35,345 bases of DNA from Sva-07 sp964651825 (GTDB lineage: Bacteria; Actinomycetota; Acidimicrobiia; Acidimicrobiales; Ilumatobacteraceae): the NCBI GenBank assembly GCA_964651825.1, contig CAZYWK010000034.1, positions 1 to 35,345 on the forward strand, written 5' to 3'. A program made the translations under genes and the position numbers. The notes below the pieces were generated by a model, which saw nothing but the letters and a program-made list of their open reading frames with translations, was not told where the DNA came from and made no database searches. The number at the start of each line of letters is the position of its first letter. Positions within the stretch are counted from its first letter, which is position 1. This document shows positions 1 through 7,299 of the stretch, in pieces.

Positions 1-1538
1 CGCAGGAGCTGCGCCATCGCCTGGGTGACCTTCTTGTTCTTGTCGTCGAACGATCCCGCGCAGCCGACCCAGTAGAGGTACTCCGACTGCAGCGTCTCGC
101 CCGGGTCGACGATGGTGACGCCGTCGAAGCCGTCGGCCCAGTCGCCGCGCTCGCCCTGGTTCATGCCCCATGGGTTGCCCTGGTTCTCCATCGCCCGGTA
201 GGCGTTGCCGAGCTCGGCAGGGAAGTTCGACTCCATCAAGGACAGGTAGCGCCGCATGTCGAAGATCTTGTCGGTGATCTCGATGTTGACCGGGCAGATC
301 TCGTCGCAGGCCTTGCAGGTGGTGCAGGCCCACAACTCCTCGGCGGTGATGCGTTCGAACAGTGAGTTCGCGCTGACGCTGATCTCGGGGACCGTGCCGA
401 GCGGCGGGCTGACGACCGGTGTGCCGGTGGCGGCCATCACCTCGCCCGACTTGAGGACGATCTCACGGGGGTCGAGCGGCTTGCCCGTCGCGTGGGCCGG
501 GCAGACACTGGTGCATCGGCCGCACATGGTGCAGGCGTCGAGGTCGAGGAGCTGTTTCCAGGTGAAGTCCTCCACCACCGAGGCGCCGAAGCTCTCCAGC
601 TCGGTCTCGGTGAGGTTCGGCATCGGCCGCATGGCGCCCTTCGGACGGTCCTTGTCCTTCAGGTACATGTTCAGCGGTGAGGTGAAGATGTGGCGCAGCA
701 TCGTGATCGGCAAGATCGCGAGGAAGACGATGAACGACACGACGTGGGTGATCCACATCCACTGGTGCCAGGTCTGCAGGTCGGACAGCGCCCACCCGTC
801 GACGAGCTCCGACAGCGGATACCCGATGAAGCTCCACCGCTCGTACTCGGGCTGGTCCTCGACCGCGATGCGGAACATCTCGGCGACGAAGCCGGTGACG
901 CCGATCACGAAGAAGGTGCCGAGGATGACCATGTGCTCGGGACGTGACTTGATGCGGATGCGGTACGGCCGCTGCACGTAGCGGCGGAAGATCGCCCAGA
1001 CGATGCCGGCGAGGAACACGAGACCGGCCGCGTCGCCGACGAACGCGTAGGCGCGGTAGACGTCGCCTTGGAGGAACTTGAGATCCTCGGGCATCTGGTG
1101 GTCGATCTCGAGCACGGTCGTGACCGCCAGCAGCACGAGGAACCCGAAGTAGATCATCGAGTGCATCAGGCCGGCTGCGGAGTCGCGCAGCAGGGTCTGC
1201 ATGTAGGCGCCCGCGCGGAAGTCCTTGAGCCGCTGCTTGGCGTTCTTCGGCGTGGTGCGACGCTTGGCCGGAGCGCCCCGCTCCCAGTTCTTCATCCGGT
1301 TGGCGAACATGAAGCCGCCCCAGATGATCATCACCGGGATCACGGTGTAGAACGCGACTTGGAGCGGACCGGGGATGTCGACGAACACGACCCGGTGGAC
1401 TTCGTTGTGGTTCTCCCACTTGGTGATCTGCGGGAGGATGCCGGAGATCAGCGTGAACAGCCCGACGCCGATGCCGAGTCCGATGGCGATCTGATGCGGT
1501 TTGACGCGCTTCGGGGCGTCGGTGGAGTCGTCGTTCAT
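1..1538 (-). CDS. Membrane-bound iron-sulfur reductase, HdrD/Rv0338c-like (3' end cut by window)
   Basis: About 512 N-terminal residues are visible; the C-terminus lies beyond the window. The order is a hydrophobic N-terminal half with several membrane helices (roughly residues 17-40, 52-75, 115-135, 155-175, 190-215, 250-275), then two [4Fe-4S] ferredoxin motifs, CTMCGRCTSVCP (Cys 336/339/342/346) and CTTCKACDEICP (Cys 405/408/411/415). The first part of a cysteine-rich CCG domain follows (YWVGCAGSFD, about residue 490). This matches the actinobacterial heterodisulfide-reductase-like family, which pairs a NarI-like membrane part with HdrD-like electron-transfer domains; the physiological donor and acceptor are not established. 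The start is ATG at 1538 with GAGG about 8 nt upstream. It lies 36 bp after the unknown gene 1575-2318 on the same strand, so co-transcription is likely. Family assignment is firm; the substrate is unknown. Confidence 0.88.
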   Translation of the reverse strand, partial: MNDDSTDAPKRVKPHQIAIGLGIGVGLFTLISGILPQITKWENHNEVHRVVFVDIPGPLQVAFYTVIPVMIIWGGFMFANRMKNWERGAPAKRRTTPKNAKQRLKDFRAGAYMQTLLRDSAAGLMHSMIYFGFLVLLAVTTVLEIDHQMPEDLKFLQGDVYRAYAFVGDAAGLVFLAGIVWAIFRRYVQRPYRIRIKSRPEHMVILGTFFVIGVTGFVAEMFRIAVEDQPEYERWSFIGYPLSELVDGWALSDLQTWHQWMWITHVVSFIVFLAILPITMLRHIFTSPLNMYLKDKDRPKGAMRPMPNLTETELESFGASVVEDFTWKQLLDLDACTMCGRCTSVCPAHATGKPLDPREIVLKSGEVMAATGTPVVSPPLGTVPEISVSANSLFERITAEELWACTTCKACDEICPVNIEITDKIFDMRRYLSLMESNFPAELGNAYRAMENQGNPWGMNQGERGDWADGFDGVTIVDPGETLQSEYLYWVGCAGSFDDKNKKVTQAMAQLL

Positions 1539-1574
1539 GGCGCGCCTCACGCTACTGCCTGGCGCTTGCCGGCT

Positions 1575-2318
1575 TCATTTCCACAGCAGGGTGATGCCGG
1601 TCATCATGAACTCGATCGCGGCGCGGATCGGGTCGCCGGCCACGTCCAGTTCTCCGAAGGGGAGGATCGCTCCGAACGGCGCGTTCCAGTACCGCGCTGG
1701 ACCCGGCCGTGCAGGTCCGTGTGGGCCGACGTACAAGTACGGCTCGGCGTGGAAAGCGTCGCCGCCTGAGGCGCCGAGGTTGCAGCGCTCGTCCGGCCCG
1801 GCGCGGAGGTCGAGCGCGAAGTCGAAGTGCTCGGGCCAGAGCCGGCCGACCGTTGCAGCCGCGTCGGGCAGTGACGCGACGACCTCGTCGATCACCCGCT
1901 GACCCAGCAGGAACCACTCGCCGATGCTCCAGGTGGCATCGCCATCGAGGAGGATCGGCGCGTGCGGGTCGCCTGCGGGTGGCGTGTCGTCGCCGACCCG
2001 GAAGTCCGGCTGGGGATCGAAGCCGACCGCGGCGCACAGCTCCGCGAGTGTGCTCCCGGCGACGGTCGCCACCTTCGTCGTTGCGGTCGCGTCACGAATC
2101 GTCTCACCGCTGACCCGCTCGATGAACATCGAGCCGCCGACGAGCCGGACTCGTTCTCGGTTGGGCCCGACCGGAGGTGTCGCGAAGCCTCCCGGGCTGG
2201 GGACGAGGTCGAAGAGACCGTCGTGGCGTCGTCGCGCCTGGGCCAGGAGGTGTGCGGCGAGGCGATGGAGCGTGTCGCGCTGGTCCGGCCAATCGTCGGG
2301 CAGGGGGTGGAAGTTCAC
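1575..2318 (-). CDS. Conserved protein of unknown function (247 aa)
   Basis: GTG start with a good ribosome site (GGAGGG, 6 nt spacing). It is soluble, with no signal peptide or membrane segment. The C-terminal half has conserved-looking motifs (LWPEHFD near residue 162, NLGASGGDAFHAEPYLYVGP, YWNAPFGA) that I associate with uncharacterised actinobacterial proteins, but I cannot name a function. It sits between a cyclic-nucleotide-binding protein (33 bp upstream) and the Fe-S reductase (36 bp downstream), all on the minus strand, so an operon is plausible. Oddity: codons 72-76 (E-T-I-R-D) are one exact copy of the 15-bp repeat found three times in the non-coding region at 3.5-3.8 kb. Reading frame and codon bias support a real gene. 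Confidence 0.8.
   Translation of the reverse strand: MNFHPLPDDWPDQRDTLHRLAAHLLAQARRRHDGLFDLVPSPGGFATPPVGPNRERVRLVGGSMFIERVSGETIRDATATTKVATVAGSTLAELCAAVGFDPQPDFRVGDDTPPAGDPHAPILLDGDATWSIGEWFLLGQRVIDEVVASLPDAAATVGRLWPEHFDFALDLRAGPDERCNLGASGGDAFHAEPYLYVGPHGPARPGPARYWNAPFGAILPFGELDVAGDPIRAAIEFMMTGITLLWK
2091..2105 (-). repeat. 15-bp repeat GAGACGATTCGTGAC, copy 1 (inside a CDS)
   Basis: Exact 15-bp match to the copies at 3530, 3688 and 3750. It contains the near-palindrome ACGA-T-TCGT. Here it lies in frame within the 247-aa gene and encodes ETIRD, so it could be an insertion tolerated by the protein or, less likely, a chance match. Confidence 0.6.
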
Positions 2319-2351
2319 CGGCGACCCTCCGTCACTGGCGGCCCGGATGTG

Positions 2352-2777
2352 TCAGCCGTAGTACTGGCGGTCGAGTTCGCGGATCTTGCTGGCCAGGCTG
2401 GCGAGCAGCTTGTGCGAGATCGCCGGGACGTCGTCGATGACCCCGAGGAACCGCCGCTGGTCGATCACGAGCAGCGTGCAGTCGGTGTCGCAGATCACCG
2501 TCGCGGTGCGGGGGCCGTGGTCGAGCAGCGAGAGCTCGCCGACCACGGCCCCCGGCCCGAGCGTGGCGATCTTGCGGTTGTTGCGCTTGACGGAGACCTC
2601 CCCGTCGACGATGACGAACGCTTCGCGCCCGGTCTGGCCCTGATCGACGATCAGGGTGCCGGCGGTCATCTTGATCTCGTCCGCCGCGCGGGCGACCTTG
2701 CCGAGTTCCTTGTTGCTGCAGGCGCTGAACAGCGCCACGCTCCGAAGGGTTTCCAGGTGCTGTTTGCTGCTCGCCAT
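2352..2777 (-). CDS. Single-domain cyclic-nucleotide-binding (CRP-like sensor) protein
   Basis: A 141-residue protein made almost entirely of one cNMP-binding domain. Residues about 12-125 form the beta-roll, with the phosphate-binding-cassette signature GELSLLDHGPRTATV. The short C-terminal helix (KLLASLASKIRELDRQYYG) leaves no room for a helix-turn-helix, so it is not a CRP transcription factor. It probably binds cAMP/cGMP or a similar ligand and acts by protein-protein contact; the target is unknown. I chose ATG at 2777 because the fold begins just after it (MASSKQHLETLRSVALFSAC). The frame stays open to 2951, but that extension is Arg/Ala-rich and not conserved-looking. A TACAGT hexamer lies 6 nt before this ATG, consistent with a leaderless transcript and supporting the short start. 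Confidence 0.85.
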   Translation of the reverse strand: MASSKQHLETLRSVALFSACSNKELGKVARAADEIKMTAGTLIVDQGQTGREAFVIVDGEVSVKRNNRKIATLGPGAVVGELSLLDHGPRTATVICDTDCTLLVIDQRRFLGVIDDVPAISHKLLASLASKIRELDRQYYG

Positions 2778-2783
2778 GGCAGC

Positions 2784-2789
2784 ACTGTA
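2784..2789 (-). promoter_or_regulatory. -10 hexamer TACAGT, leaderless start of cNMP-binding gene
   Basis: TACAGT ends 6 nt before the ATG at 2777. No Shine-Dalgarno is visible, so the transcript would start at or next to the initiation codon. Confidence 0.5.
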
Positions 2790-2812
2790 GGCGACGTGAG
2801 CAGGGGCGATGT

Positions 2813-3400
2813 TCAGCGAACGTCGCGCCGCGCCGCGGCGTGTGCGAGGGCTCGCTCGAGCATCGTCTCGACGGGGATCGATTCGACGCCGAGCACCGCC
2901 GCGCAGGTCCGGCACGACCATGGAGTGTCGGCGACGAAGTCGGTGTGCCACGAGCTCGACGGCCGATCGCTAGCGGCCCTTCCGAACGCACCGCAGGCCG
3001 TGATCTGCCGGCCTGTCGAGTCGCGCCGGCCGGCCACGAGGTCGCCCGCTGATCGCAGTGCGTGCGAACGATCCCGCGTGCTCGCTCGCTCTGGCGCAGG
3101 CGCGACCCGGCAACCGGCGCGACGCGTTCGTCGCCACCGGTATGCCCGCTGCCGGCATGCGTTGGTGCAGTACACCCTCCCTCGCCCGGACCGGTACGTT
3201 CGGTTGCAGCGGGTTCCGCAGACCGGGCACGACCACTCGGCGATCACGTCGCCCCACTGCGGCCCGTGGTGACCGAGCGGTCGGCCCACCGCATGCGGGT
3301 TCGCATACCCCTCGGTCGGGGTGCGCGTCGGACGATCTGGCTGTGACCGCTGCGGTGCCGGTTGCGCCGTGACCAGTTGGAACTCCATCCCTGTGTCCAT
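2813..3400 (-). CDS. Zinc-ribbon protein of unknown function
   Basis: A 195-residue protein if started at ATG 3400. Two cysteine clusters are visible: CPVCGTRC ... YCTNACRQRAYRWRR (residues about 37-70), which resembles the treble-clef/zinc-ribbon of small actinobacterial proteins with a basic RQRAYRWR tail, and a C-terminal WSCRTCA motif. The middle is Arg/Ala-rich and low in complexity. The function is unknown; nucleic-acid binding is a guess from the basic finger. The frame stays open to 3574, but that extension runs into repeat DNA (it would read the 15-bp repeat as ETIRD), so I reject it. A TACGTT hexamer 6 nt before ATG 3400 supports the shorter start. It is followed after 35 bp by the cNMP-binding gene. 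Confidence 0.6.
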   Translation of the reverse strand: MDTGMEFQLVTAQPAPQRSQPDRPTRTPTEGYANPHAVGRPLGHHGPQWGDVIAEWSCPVCGTRCNRTYRSGRGRVYCTNACRQRAYRWRRTRRAGCRVAPAPERASTRDRSHALRSAGDLVAGRRDSTGRQITACGAFGRAASDRPSSSWHTDFVADTPWSCRTCAAVLGVESIPVETMLERALAHAAARRDVR

Positions 3401-3406
3401 GAGACG

Positions 3407-3412
3407 AACGTA
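3407..3412 (-). promoter_or_regulatory. -10 hexamer TACGTT, leaderless start of zinc-ribbon gene
   Basis: TACGTT ends 6 nt before the ATG at 3400, with no Shine-Dalgarno in between. Confidence 0.4.
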
Positions 3413-3529
3413 CGCGAGGGGTGCTACAGGCATGATGAGATGATCGACCACCACCTGAGCCGGCTCGGGGTCCATGGCGGTGTCCGGCAGTGAGGGGTGT
3501 CCGGTGCGCGGCTGGGATCGCCGCCGTCC

Positions 3530-3544
3530 GTCACGAATCGTCTC
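3530..3544 (-). repeat. 15-bp repeat GAGACGATTCGTGAC, copy 2
   Basis: Exact copy in non-coding DNA, 158 bp before copy 3. The minus-strand flank is rich in GACCCGG, as it is near copies 3 and 4. Confidence 0.65.
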
Positions 3545-3596
3545 AACCGGGTCCCCGCCGGCCCCGGTCGACATCGTCGTGCGTCGTCGTCCGGGC

Positions 3597-3635
3597 AGCC
3601 AGCCGAGCCAGCCAGCCGAGCCAGCCAGCCGAGCC
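3597..3635 (+). repeat. 13-bp tandem repeat, three perfect units
   Basis: AGCCAGCCGAGCC is repeated three times without mismatch (3597-3609, 3610-3622, 3623-3635). It lies between copies 2 and 3 of the 15-bp repeat. It is a likely polymerase-slippage tract. Confidence 0.85.
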
Positions 3636-3687
3636 GGGTCGTTCTGTGCAGCCCAGCCCCCAGCCGGGCGGTTCGGCGCAGCGCTTC

Positions 3688-3702
3688 GTCACGAATCGTC
3701 TC
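3688..3702 (-). repeat. 15-bp repeat GAGACGATTCGTGAC, copy 3
   Basis: Exact copy, 62 bp before copy 4. On the plus strand copies 3 and 4 share one further base on the left (CGTCACGAATCGTCTC). Confidence 0.65.
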
Positions 3703-3749
3703 CCCGCGTCGGCCGGGTCGACCAAGCCGACCGGGTCGCCGGCGGTCTC

Positions 3750-3764
3750 GTCACGAATCGTCTC
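3750..3764 (-). repeat. 15-bp repeat GAGACGATTCGTGAC, copy 4, abutting the gap
   Basis: Exact copy ending at the last called base before the N run. The assembly therefore broke precisely at a repeat copy, which suggests more copies inside the gap. Confidence 0.65.
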
Positions 3765-3864
3765 NNNNNNNNNNNNNNNNNNNNNNNNNNNNNNNNNNNN
3801 NNNNNNNNNNNNNNNNNNNNNNNNNNNNNNNNNNNNNNNNNNNNNNNNNNNNNNNNNNNNNNNN
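3765..3864. other. Assembly gap (100 N)
   Basis: Exactly 100 Ns, the conventional placeholder for a scaffold gap of unknown size. The true length and content are not known. Confidence 0.98.
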
Positions 3865-3877
3865 GGGGGTGCTCCGA

Positions 3878-3892
3878 ACGGGTCGAACCCGT
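3878..3892 (-). terminator. Small hairpin at the gpmA stop codon
   Basis: Perfect 6-bp inverted repeat ACGGGT/ACCCGT with a 3-nt loop, overlapping the first base of the gpmA stop. There is no T-run before the gap, so a terminator role is only possible. Confidence 0.3.
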
Positions 3893-4641
3893 CAGGCGGT
3901 GCCAGCCTGTTTGGCGACGGCTTCGGCCGCGGCGGCGACGGCTTCGGCATCGCCGAGGTACTCCGCCGATCGGACCTGGAGCTGGTCGTCGAAGGTGTAC
4001 TGACGGGGTGCGCCGGTCGGAATGTTGACGTCGGCGATCGCTTCGTCGCTGACCCCTTCGAGGTGCTTCAACAACGCTCGTAGCGAGTTTCCGTGAGCCG
4101 TGACGAGCACCGTCTGCCCGGCGAGCAGCTGCGGAGCGATCTGGTCGAACCAGTACGGCAGCACACGCGCCACTACGTCCTTCAGGCACTCGCACGCCGG
4201 CAGGACGTCGGCCGGCAGGTGCTGGTACCGGAGATCGTTGCGCGGGTGCTCGGGGCTGTCCGGCTCGACGGGTGGTGGCGGGGTGTCGTAGCCCCGCCGC
4301 CAAGCGTGCACCTGGTCCGGGCCGTACTTCGCCGTCGTCTCTTTCTTGTCGAGCCCTTGCAACGCGCCGTAGTGACGTTCGTTGAGCCTCCACGAGCGGG
4401 ACACGGGCAACCAGGACTGGTCCATCTCGGCCAGCGCGAGCTGCTGGGTCACCACGGCGCGCGTCTGCAGCGACGTGTGCGACGTGTCGAATCGGAGCCC
4501 GGCCTCGCGCATCGTGCGGCCGGCCGCGGCCGCCTCCGTCGCCCCCAACTCGGTGAGCTCGACGTCGTGCCACCCCGTGAACAGGTTGGCGAGGTTCCAC
4601 ACCGATTGGCCATGGCGGAGGATCACGAGCGTTCCAGTCAT
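3892..4641 (-). CDS. gpmA: 2,3-bisphosphoglycerate-dependent phosphoglycerate mutase
   Basis: Interconverts 3- and 2-phosphoglycerate in glycolysis/gluconeogenesis in the cytoplasm, through a phosphohistidine primed by 2,3-bisphosphoglycerate. At 249 residues it has the usual length. The signature LRHGQSVWN carries the catalytic His at residue 10. NERHYGALQG holds the conserved Glu/Arg/Tyr of the dPGM class, and VTAHGNSLRALLKHLE contains the second catalytic His. The C-terminal tail is Ala-rich. The ATG at 4641 has no Shine-Dalgarno but a TAGCAT hexamer 7 nt upstream. It diverges from the M14 peptidase gene across only 49 bp. Confidence 0.96.
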   Translation of the reverse strand: MTGTLVILRHGQSVWNLANLFTGWHDVELTELGATEAAAAGRTMREAGLRFDTSHTSLQTRAVVTQQLALAEMDQSWLPVSRSWRLNERHYGALQGLDKKETTAKYGPDQVHAWRRGYDTPPPPVEPDSPEHPRNDLRYQHLPADVLPACECLKDVVARVLPYWFDQIAPQLLAGQTVLVTAHGNSLRALLKHLEGVSDEAIADVNIPTGAPRQYTFDDQLQVRSAEYLGDAEAVAAAAEAVAKQAGTA

Positions 4642-4648
4642 CGGGGGG

Positions 4649-4654
4649 ATGCTA
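4649..4654 (-). promoter_or_regulatory. -10 hexamer TAGCAT, leaderless start of gpmA
   Basis: TAGCAT, then 7 nt (a C-run), then the ATG at 4641. The spacer has no ribosome-binding sequence. Confidence 0.5.
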
Positions 4655-4678
4655 GGACGTACCGGTCGCTCGACGTCG

Positions 4679-4684
4679 TAGTGT
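4679..4684 (+). promoter_or_regulatory. -10 hexamer TAGTGT, leaderless start of M14 peptidase
   Basis: TAGTGT ends 6 nt before the GTG at 4691. It would start the long M14-cys-cdd transcript. Confidence 0.5.
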
Positions 4685-4690
4685 TCAACC

Positions 4691-6388
4691 GTGACGATCC
4701 GGTACGAGTTCGACCGATTCCTCCGCTACGGCGAGCTGTCCGAATGGCTGCACCAACTCGCCGCGGAGCATCCCGACCTGGTCGCCGTCGAGTCGTACGG
4801 CCGCTCGTACGAGGGCCGCGACCTGTTGCTGGTCACCGTGACCGACACGACGCATGGCGCCCACGACACGAAGCCAGCGCACTGGATCGACGCCAGCATC
4901 CATGCCGTCGAGCTGACCGCGACCGTCGCCGCGTGCCACGTCCTCCACCACTTGGTGGACGGGTTCGGGCGCGGCGACGAGCAGGTCACCAGGGCGCTGC
5001 GGACACGAACGTTCTATGTCGTGCCGCGCGTCAACCCCGACGGTGCGGAGTGGGCGCTCGCCGATCGCCCTCGGCTCCGCCGTTCGAGCGTCCGACCGTG
5101 GCCGCACCGCGACGGCCGTCGCTGGCCCGGGCTGGCGGTGGAGGACATCGACGGCGACGGACGCGTCCTCCAGATGCGCATGCCGGATCCCGACGGCGCC
5201 TGGATGCCCCATCCGGACGACCCGCGCCTGCTCGTGACGGTGCCACCGGACGGAGTCGTCCCCGCCGGAACGATCCGCTATCGCACGCTGCTCGAAGGGT
5301 TGATCGAGGACTTCGACGGCTTCACGGTGCCGACACCCCCGCCGCCCGAAGCCCTGGACATGAACCGCAACTTCCCGGCCGGGTGGGGCACCAACGTGCC
5401 CGGCTCCGGCGACCATCCGCTCTCGGAACCGGAGATCGACGCACTCGTCCGGGCGATCGTCGCTCGCCCGAACATCTGTGGGTACAACGCGTTCCACACG
5501 AGCGGCGGGGTGCTCCTTCGTCCGTCGTCGGTCGCCGCGGACTCGACGCTCCCACCGATGGACGTCTGGGCATACGGCCAACTGGCCGAACGCGGTACCG
5601 CGCTCACCGGCTACACGGCGCACTCGGTGTACGAGGACTTCACGTGGGACCCGACCGAGACGATGAGCGGGGCGGCTGACGACTGGGCCTACGAGCACCT
5701 CGGCGTCTACGCCTGGACGACCGAGTTCTGGGACATCGTCCATGCCGCGACAGGCGCCAAGCAGTCGACCCACTTCTGGTACACCGGGCCGACCGACGAC
5801 GAGGCGCTGGCCGTGCTCCGCTGGCTCGATCAGCAGCCACACGACGACCCCACGGCGGGCTTCGTCGACTGGTATCGGTTCGACCACCCGCAACTCGGCC
5901 CGATCGAGCTCGGCGGTTGGAACGAGCTCTTCTCGTGGACCAACCCCCCGGCCCACCGCTTGCGCGCCGAGGTGACGCCTCATGCCGACTTCGCCGTGTT
6001 CCAGGCACTCGCCTCACCGTGCATCGAGATCAAGCACGCTGCCGCGGTCGCCCTCGGCGCCGACACGTGGCGTGTGGAAGTCGGCATCGCGAACACGGGA
6101 TGGCTGCCCACGACGGTCACCGCCCGAGCGCGGAAGAACGATCGGGTGCGACCGATCGTGGCAGAGCTCTCGAGCGACGACCCGCTCGAGCTCATCGGCT
6201 CGCACGCGCGCCAGACGCTCGGCCAACTGGCGGGCGGATCTGCGGCTCGCTTCGAACACGGCCACGACGGAACACCGGACCGGGTGCTCGTGTCCTGGGT
6301 GGTCAGATGTGCCCCGGGAACGGACCTGGCGGTTCTCGTGAAACATGACCGATCGGGTCAGGATTCAGTTACCCTGCGCGCCGAATGA
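4691..6388 (+). CDS. M14-family zinc carboxypeptidase, cytoplasmic
   Basis: A 565-residue metallopeptidase. The zinc site is visible as HAVE (His71, Glu74) with a distal His near 268 in FHTSGGV. The substrate Asn-Arg pair is in MNRNFP (about 225-226), and the catalytic Glu near 345 is in TTEFWD. All core M14 residues are therefore present. After about residue 400 comes an extra beta-rich C-terminal domain (GPIELGGWNELFSW ... WRVEVGIANTGWLP). There is no signal peptide, so it should act inside the cell on peptides or amino-acid conjugates; the substrate is unknown. GTG start at 4691. The stop overlaps the cysD ATG by the 4-nt ATGA, implying translational coupling to sulfate activation, an unexpected pairing. 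Confidence 0.88.
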   Translation: MTIRYEFDRFLRYGELSEWLHQLAAEHPDLVAVESYGRSYEGRDLLLVTVTDTTHGAHDTKPAHWIDASIHAVELTATVAACHVLHHLVDGFGRGDEQVTRALRTRTFYVVPRVNPDGAEWALADRPRLRRSSVRPWPHRDGRRWPGLAVEDIDGDGRVLQMRMPDPDGAWMPHPDDPRLLVTVPPDGVVPAGTIRYRTLLEGLIEDFDGFTVPTPPPPEALDMNRNFPAGWGTNVPGSGDHPLSEPEIDALVRAIVARPNICGYNAFHTSGGVLLRPSSVAADSTLPPMDVWAYGQLAERGTALTGYTAHSVYEDFTWDPTETMSGAADDWAYEHLGVYAWTTEFWDIVHAATGAKQSTHFWYTGPTDDEALAVLRWLDQQPHDDPTAGFVDWYRFDHPQLGPIELGGWNELFSWTNPPAHRLRAEVTPHADFAVFQALASPCIEIKHAAAVALGADTWRVEVGIANTGWLPTTVTARARKNDRVRPIVAELSSDDPLELIGSHARQTLGQLAGGSAARFEHGHDGTPDRVLVSWVVRCAPGTDLAVLVKHDRSGQDSVTLRAE

Positions 6389-7299
6389 GTGAGATGAGCG
6401 TCATCCGGACGTCGACCGCGCACCTCGAGGACGAGTCGATCACGATCTTCCGTGAGGTCGCCGCCGAGTTCGAGCGACCTGTCCTCCTGTTCTCCGGCGG
6501 CAAGGACTCCGTGGTCATGCTCCACCTCGCCCGTCGGGCCTTCGCGCCGGCGCGCATCCCGTTCGCCGTCATGCACGTCGACACCGGCCACAACTTCGAC
6601 GAGCTGATGGAGTTCCGCGATCGCACCATCGCCGAGTTCGGGGTCGAGTTGGTCGTCGCATCGGTGCAGGACTCGATCGACTCCGGACGGGTGAAGGACA
6701 ACGCCGGGCCGGGGGCGAGCCGCAACCCGCTGCAGACCGTCACGCTCCTCGACGCCATCGCCGAGCACAAGTTCGACGCCGTCTTCGGTGGCGGCCGACG
6801 CGACGAGGAGCGGGCCCGGGCCAAGGAGCGGATCTACAGCCACCGTGACGAGTTCGGTCAGTGGGACCCGAAGAACCAGCGCCCAGAACTGTGGAGCCTC
6901 TACAACTCCAACCACCGCAAGGGCGAGCACCTGCGGATCTTTCCGCTGTCGAACTGGACCGAACTCGACGTGTGGCGGTTCATCCAGGAGCGTCAGGTCG
7001 AACTGCCCAGCCTGTACTTCGCCCATCCGCGCGAGGTGTTCGAGCGCGACGGGATGCTCATGGCCGTCCACCGCACCGTCGAGATGCGCGAGCAGGAGAC
7101 CGCGTTCGTCGAGACGGTGCGCTTTCGCACGATCGGCGACACGACCTGCACTGCGGCGGTCGCATCGGCCGCGTTCACGATCGACGACGTCGTCGCCGAG
7201 ACCAGCGTCGCCCGCATCACCGAGCGCGGCGCCACCCGCGCCGACGACCGCATCTCGGAGGCCGGGATGGAAGACCGCAAGCGCACGGGGTACTTCTGA
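6385..7299 (+). CDS. cysD: Sulfate adenylyltransferase subunit 2 (small subunit)
   Basis: Catalytic subunit of ATP sulfurylase, forming adenosine 5'-phosphosulfate (APS) from sulfate and ATP, driven by GTP hydrolysis on CysN. At 304 residues it has the usual length. The PP-loop nucleotide motif SGGKDS lies at residues 37-42; other family motifs are HVDTGHNFDE, FGGGRRDEERARAKER and the C-terminal RKRTGYF. The ATG at 6385 overlaps the M14 stop (ATGA), and the stop overlaps the cysN start (TGATG). A TACCCT 9 nt upstream could give an internal promoter but is slightly too far for a leaderless start. Confidence 0.97.
   Translation: MSEMSVIRTSTAHLEDESITIFREVAAEFERPVLLFSGGKDSVVMLHLARRAFAPARIPFAVMHVDTGHNFDELMEFRDRTIAEFGVELVVASVQDSIDSGRVKDNAGPGASRNPLQTVTLLDAIAEHKFDAVFGGGRRDEERARAKERIYSHRDEFGQWDPKNQRPELWSLYNSNHRKGEHLRIFPLSNWTELDVWRFIQERQVELPSLYFAHPREVFERDGMLMAVHRTVEMREQETAFVETVRFRTIGDTTCTAAVASAAFTIDDVVAETSVARITERGATRADDRISEAGMEDRKRTGYF

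Larger units (their letters stand above)
3401..3891. other. Non-coding interval with repeats and an assembly gap
   Basis: About 390 sequenced bases plus 100 Ns between the zinc-ribbon gene and gpmA. Open frames across it have low-complexity Ala/Pro/Arg/Ser composition and all pass through repeats, so I call no gene. It holds a 13-bp tandem repeat, three copies of a 15-bp repeat, the gap and a small hairpin, each listed separately. Confidence 0.7.

Noticed and set aside
463..1419. 318-residue minus-strand frame at the left end
   Set aside because: It is a different minus frame from the Fe-S reductase, which has membrane helices and two ferredoxin motifs; this one is Arg-rich noise.
2778..2951. 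N-terminal extension of the cNMP-binding protein to 2951
   Set aside because: It would overlap the zinc-ribbon gene by far and adds Arg-rich sequence; the domain starts after ATG 2777.
3401..3574. N-terminal extension of the zinc-ribbon gene to 3574
   Set aside because: Runs through repeat DNA, has low-complexity composition and no ribosome site; the TACGTT hexamer points to ATG 3400.
3530..3764. CRISPR array
   Set aside because: Spacings of 158 and 62 bp, 15-bp units, no cas genes, and one copy in a coding gene.
3474..4083. Plus-strand frames of 168-197 residues across the N gap
   Set aside because: They read through undefined bases as X and through the antisense of gpmA; no motifs.
6370..6375. 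TACCCT as a leaderless promoter for cysD
   Set aside because: Spacing to ATG 6385 is 9 nt, outside the 6-7 nt pattern, and the gene is coupled to the upstream stop; kept only as a remark.
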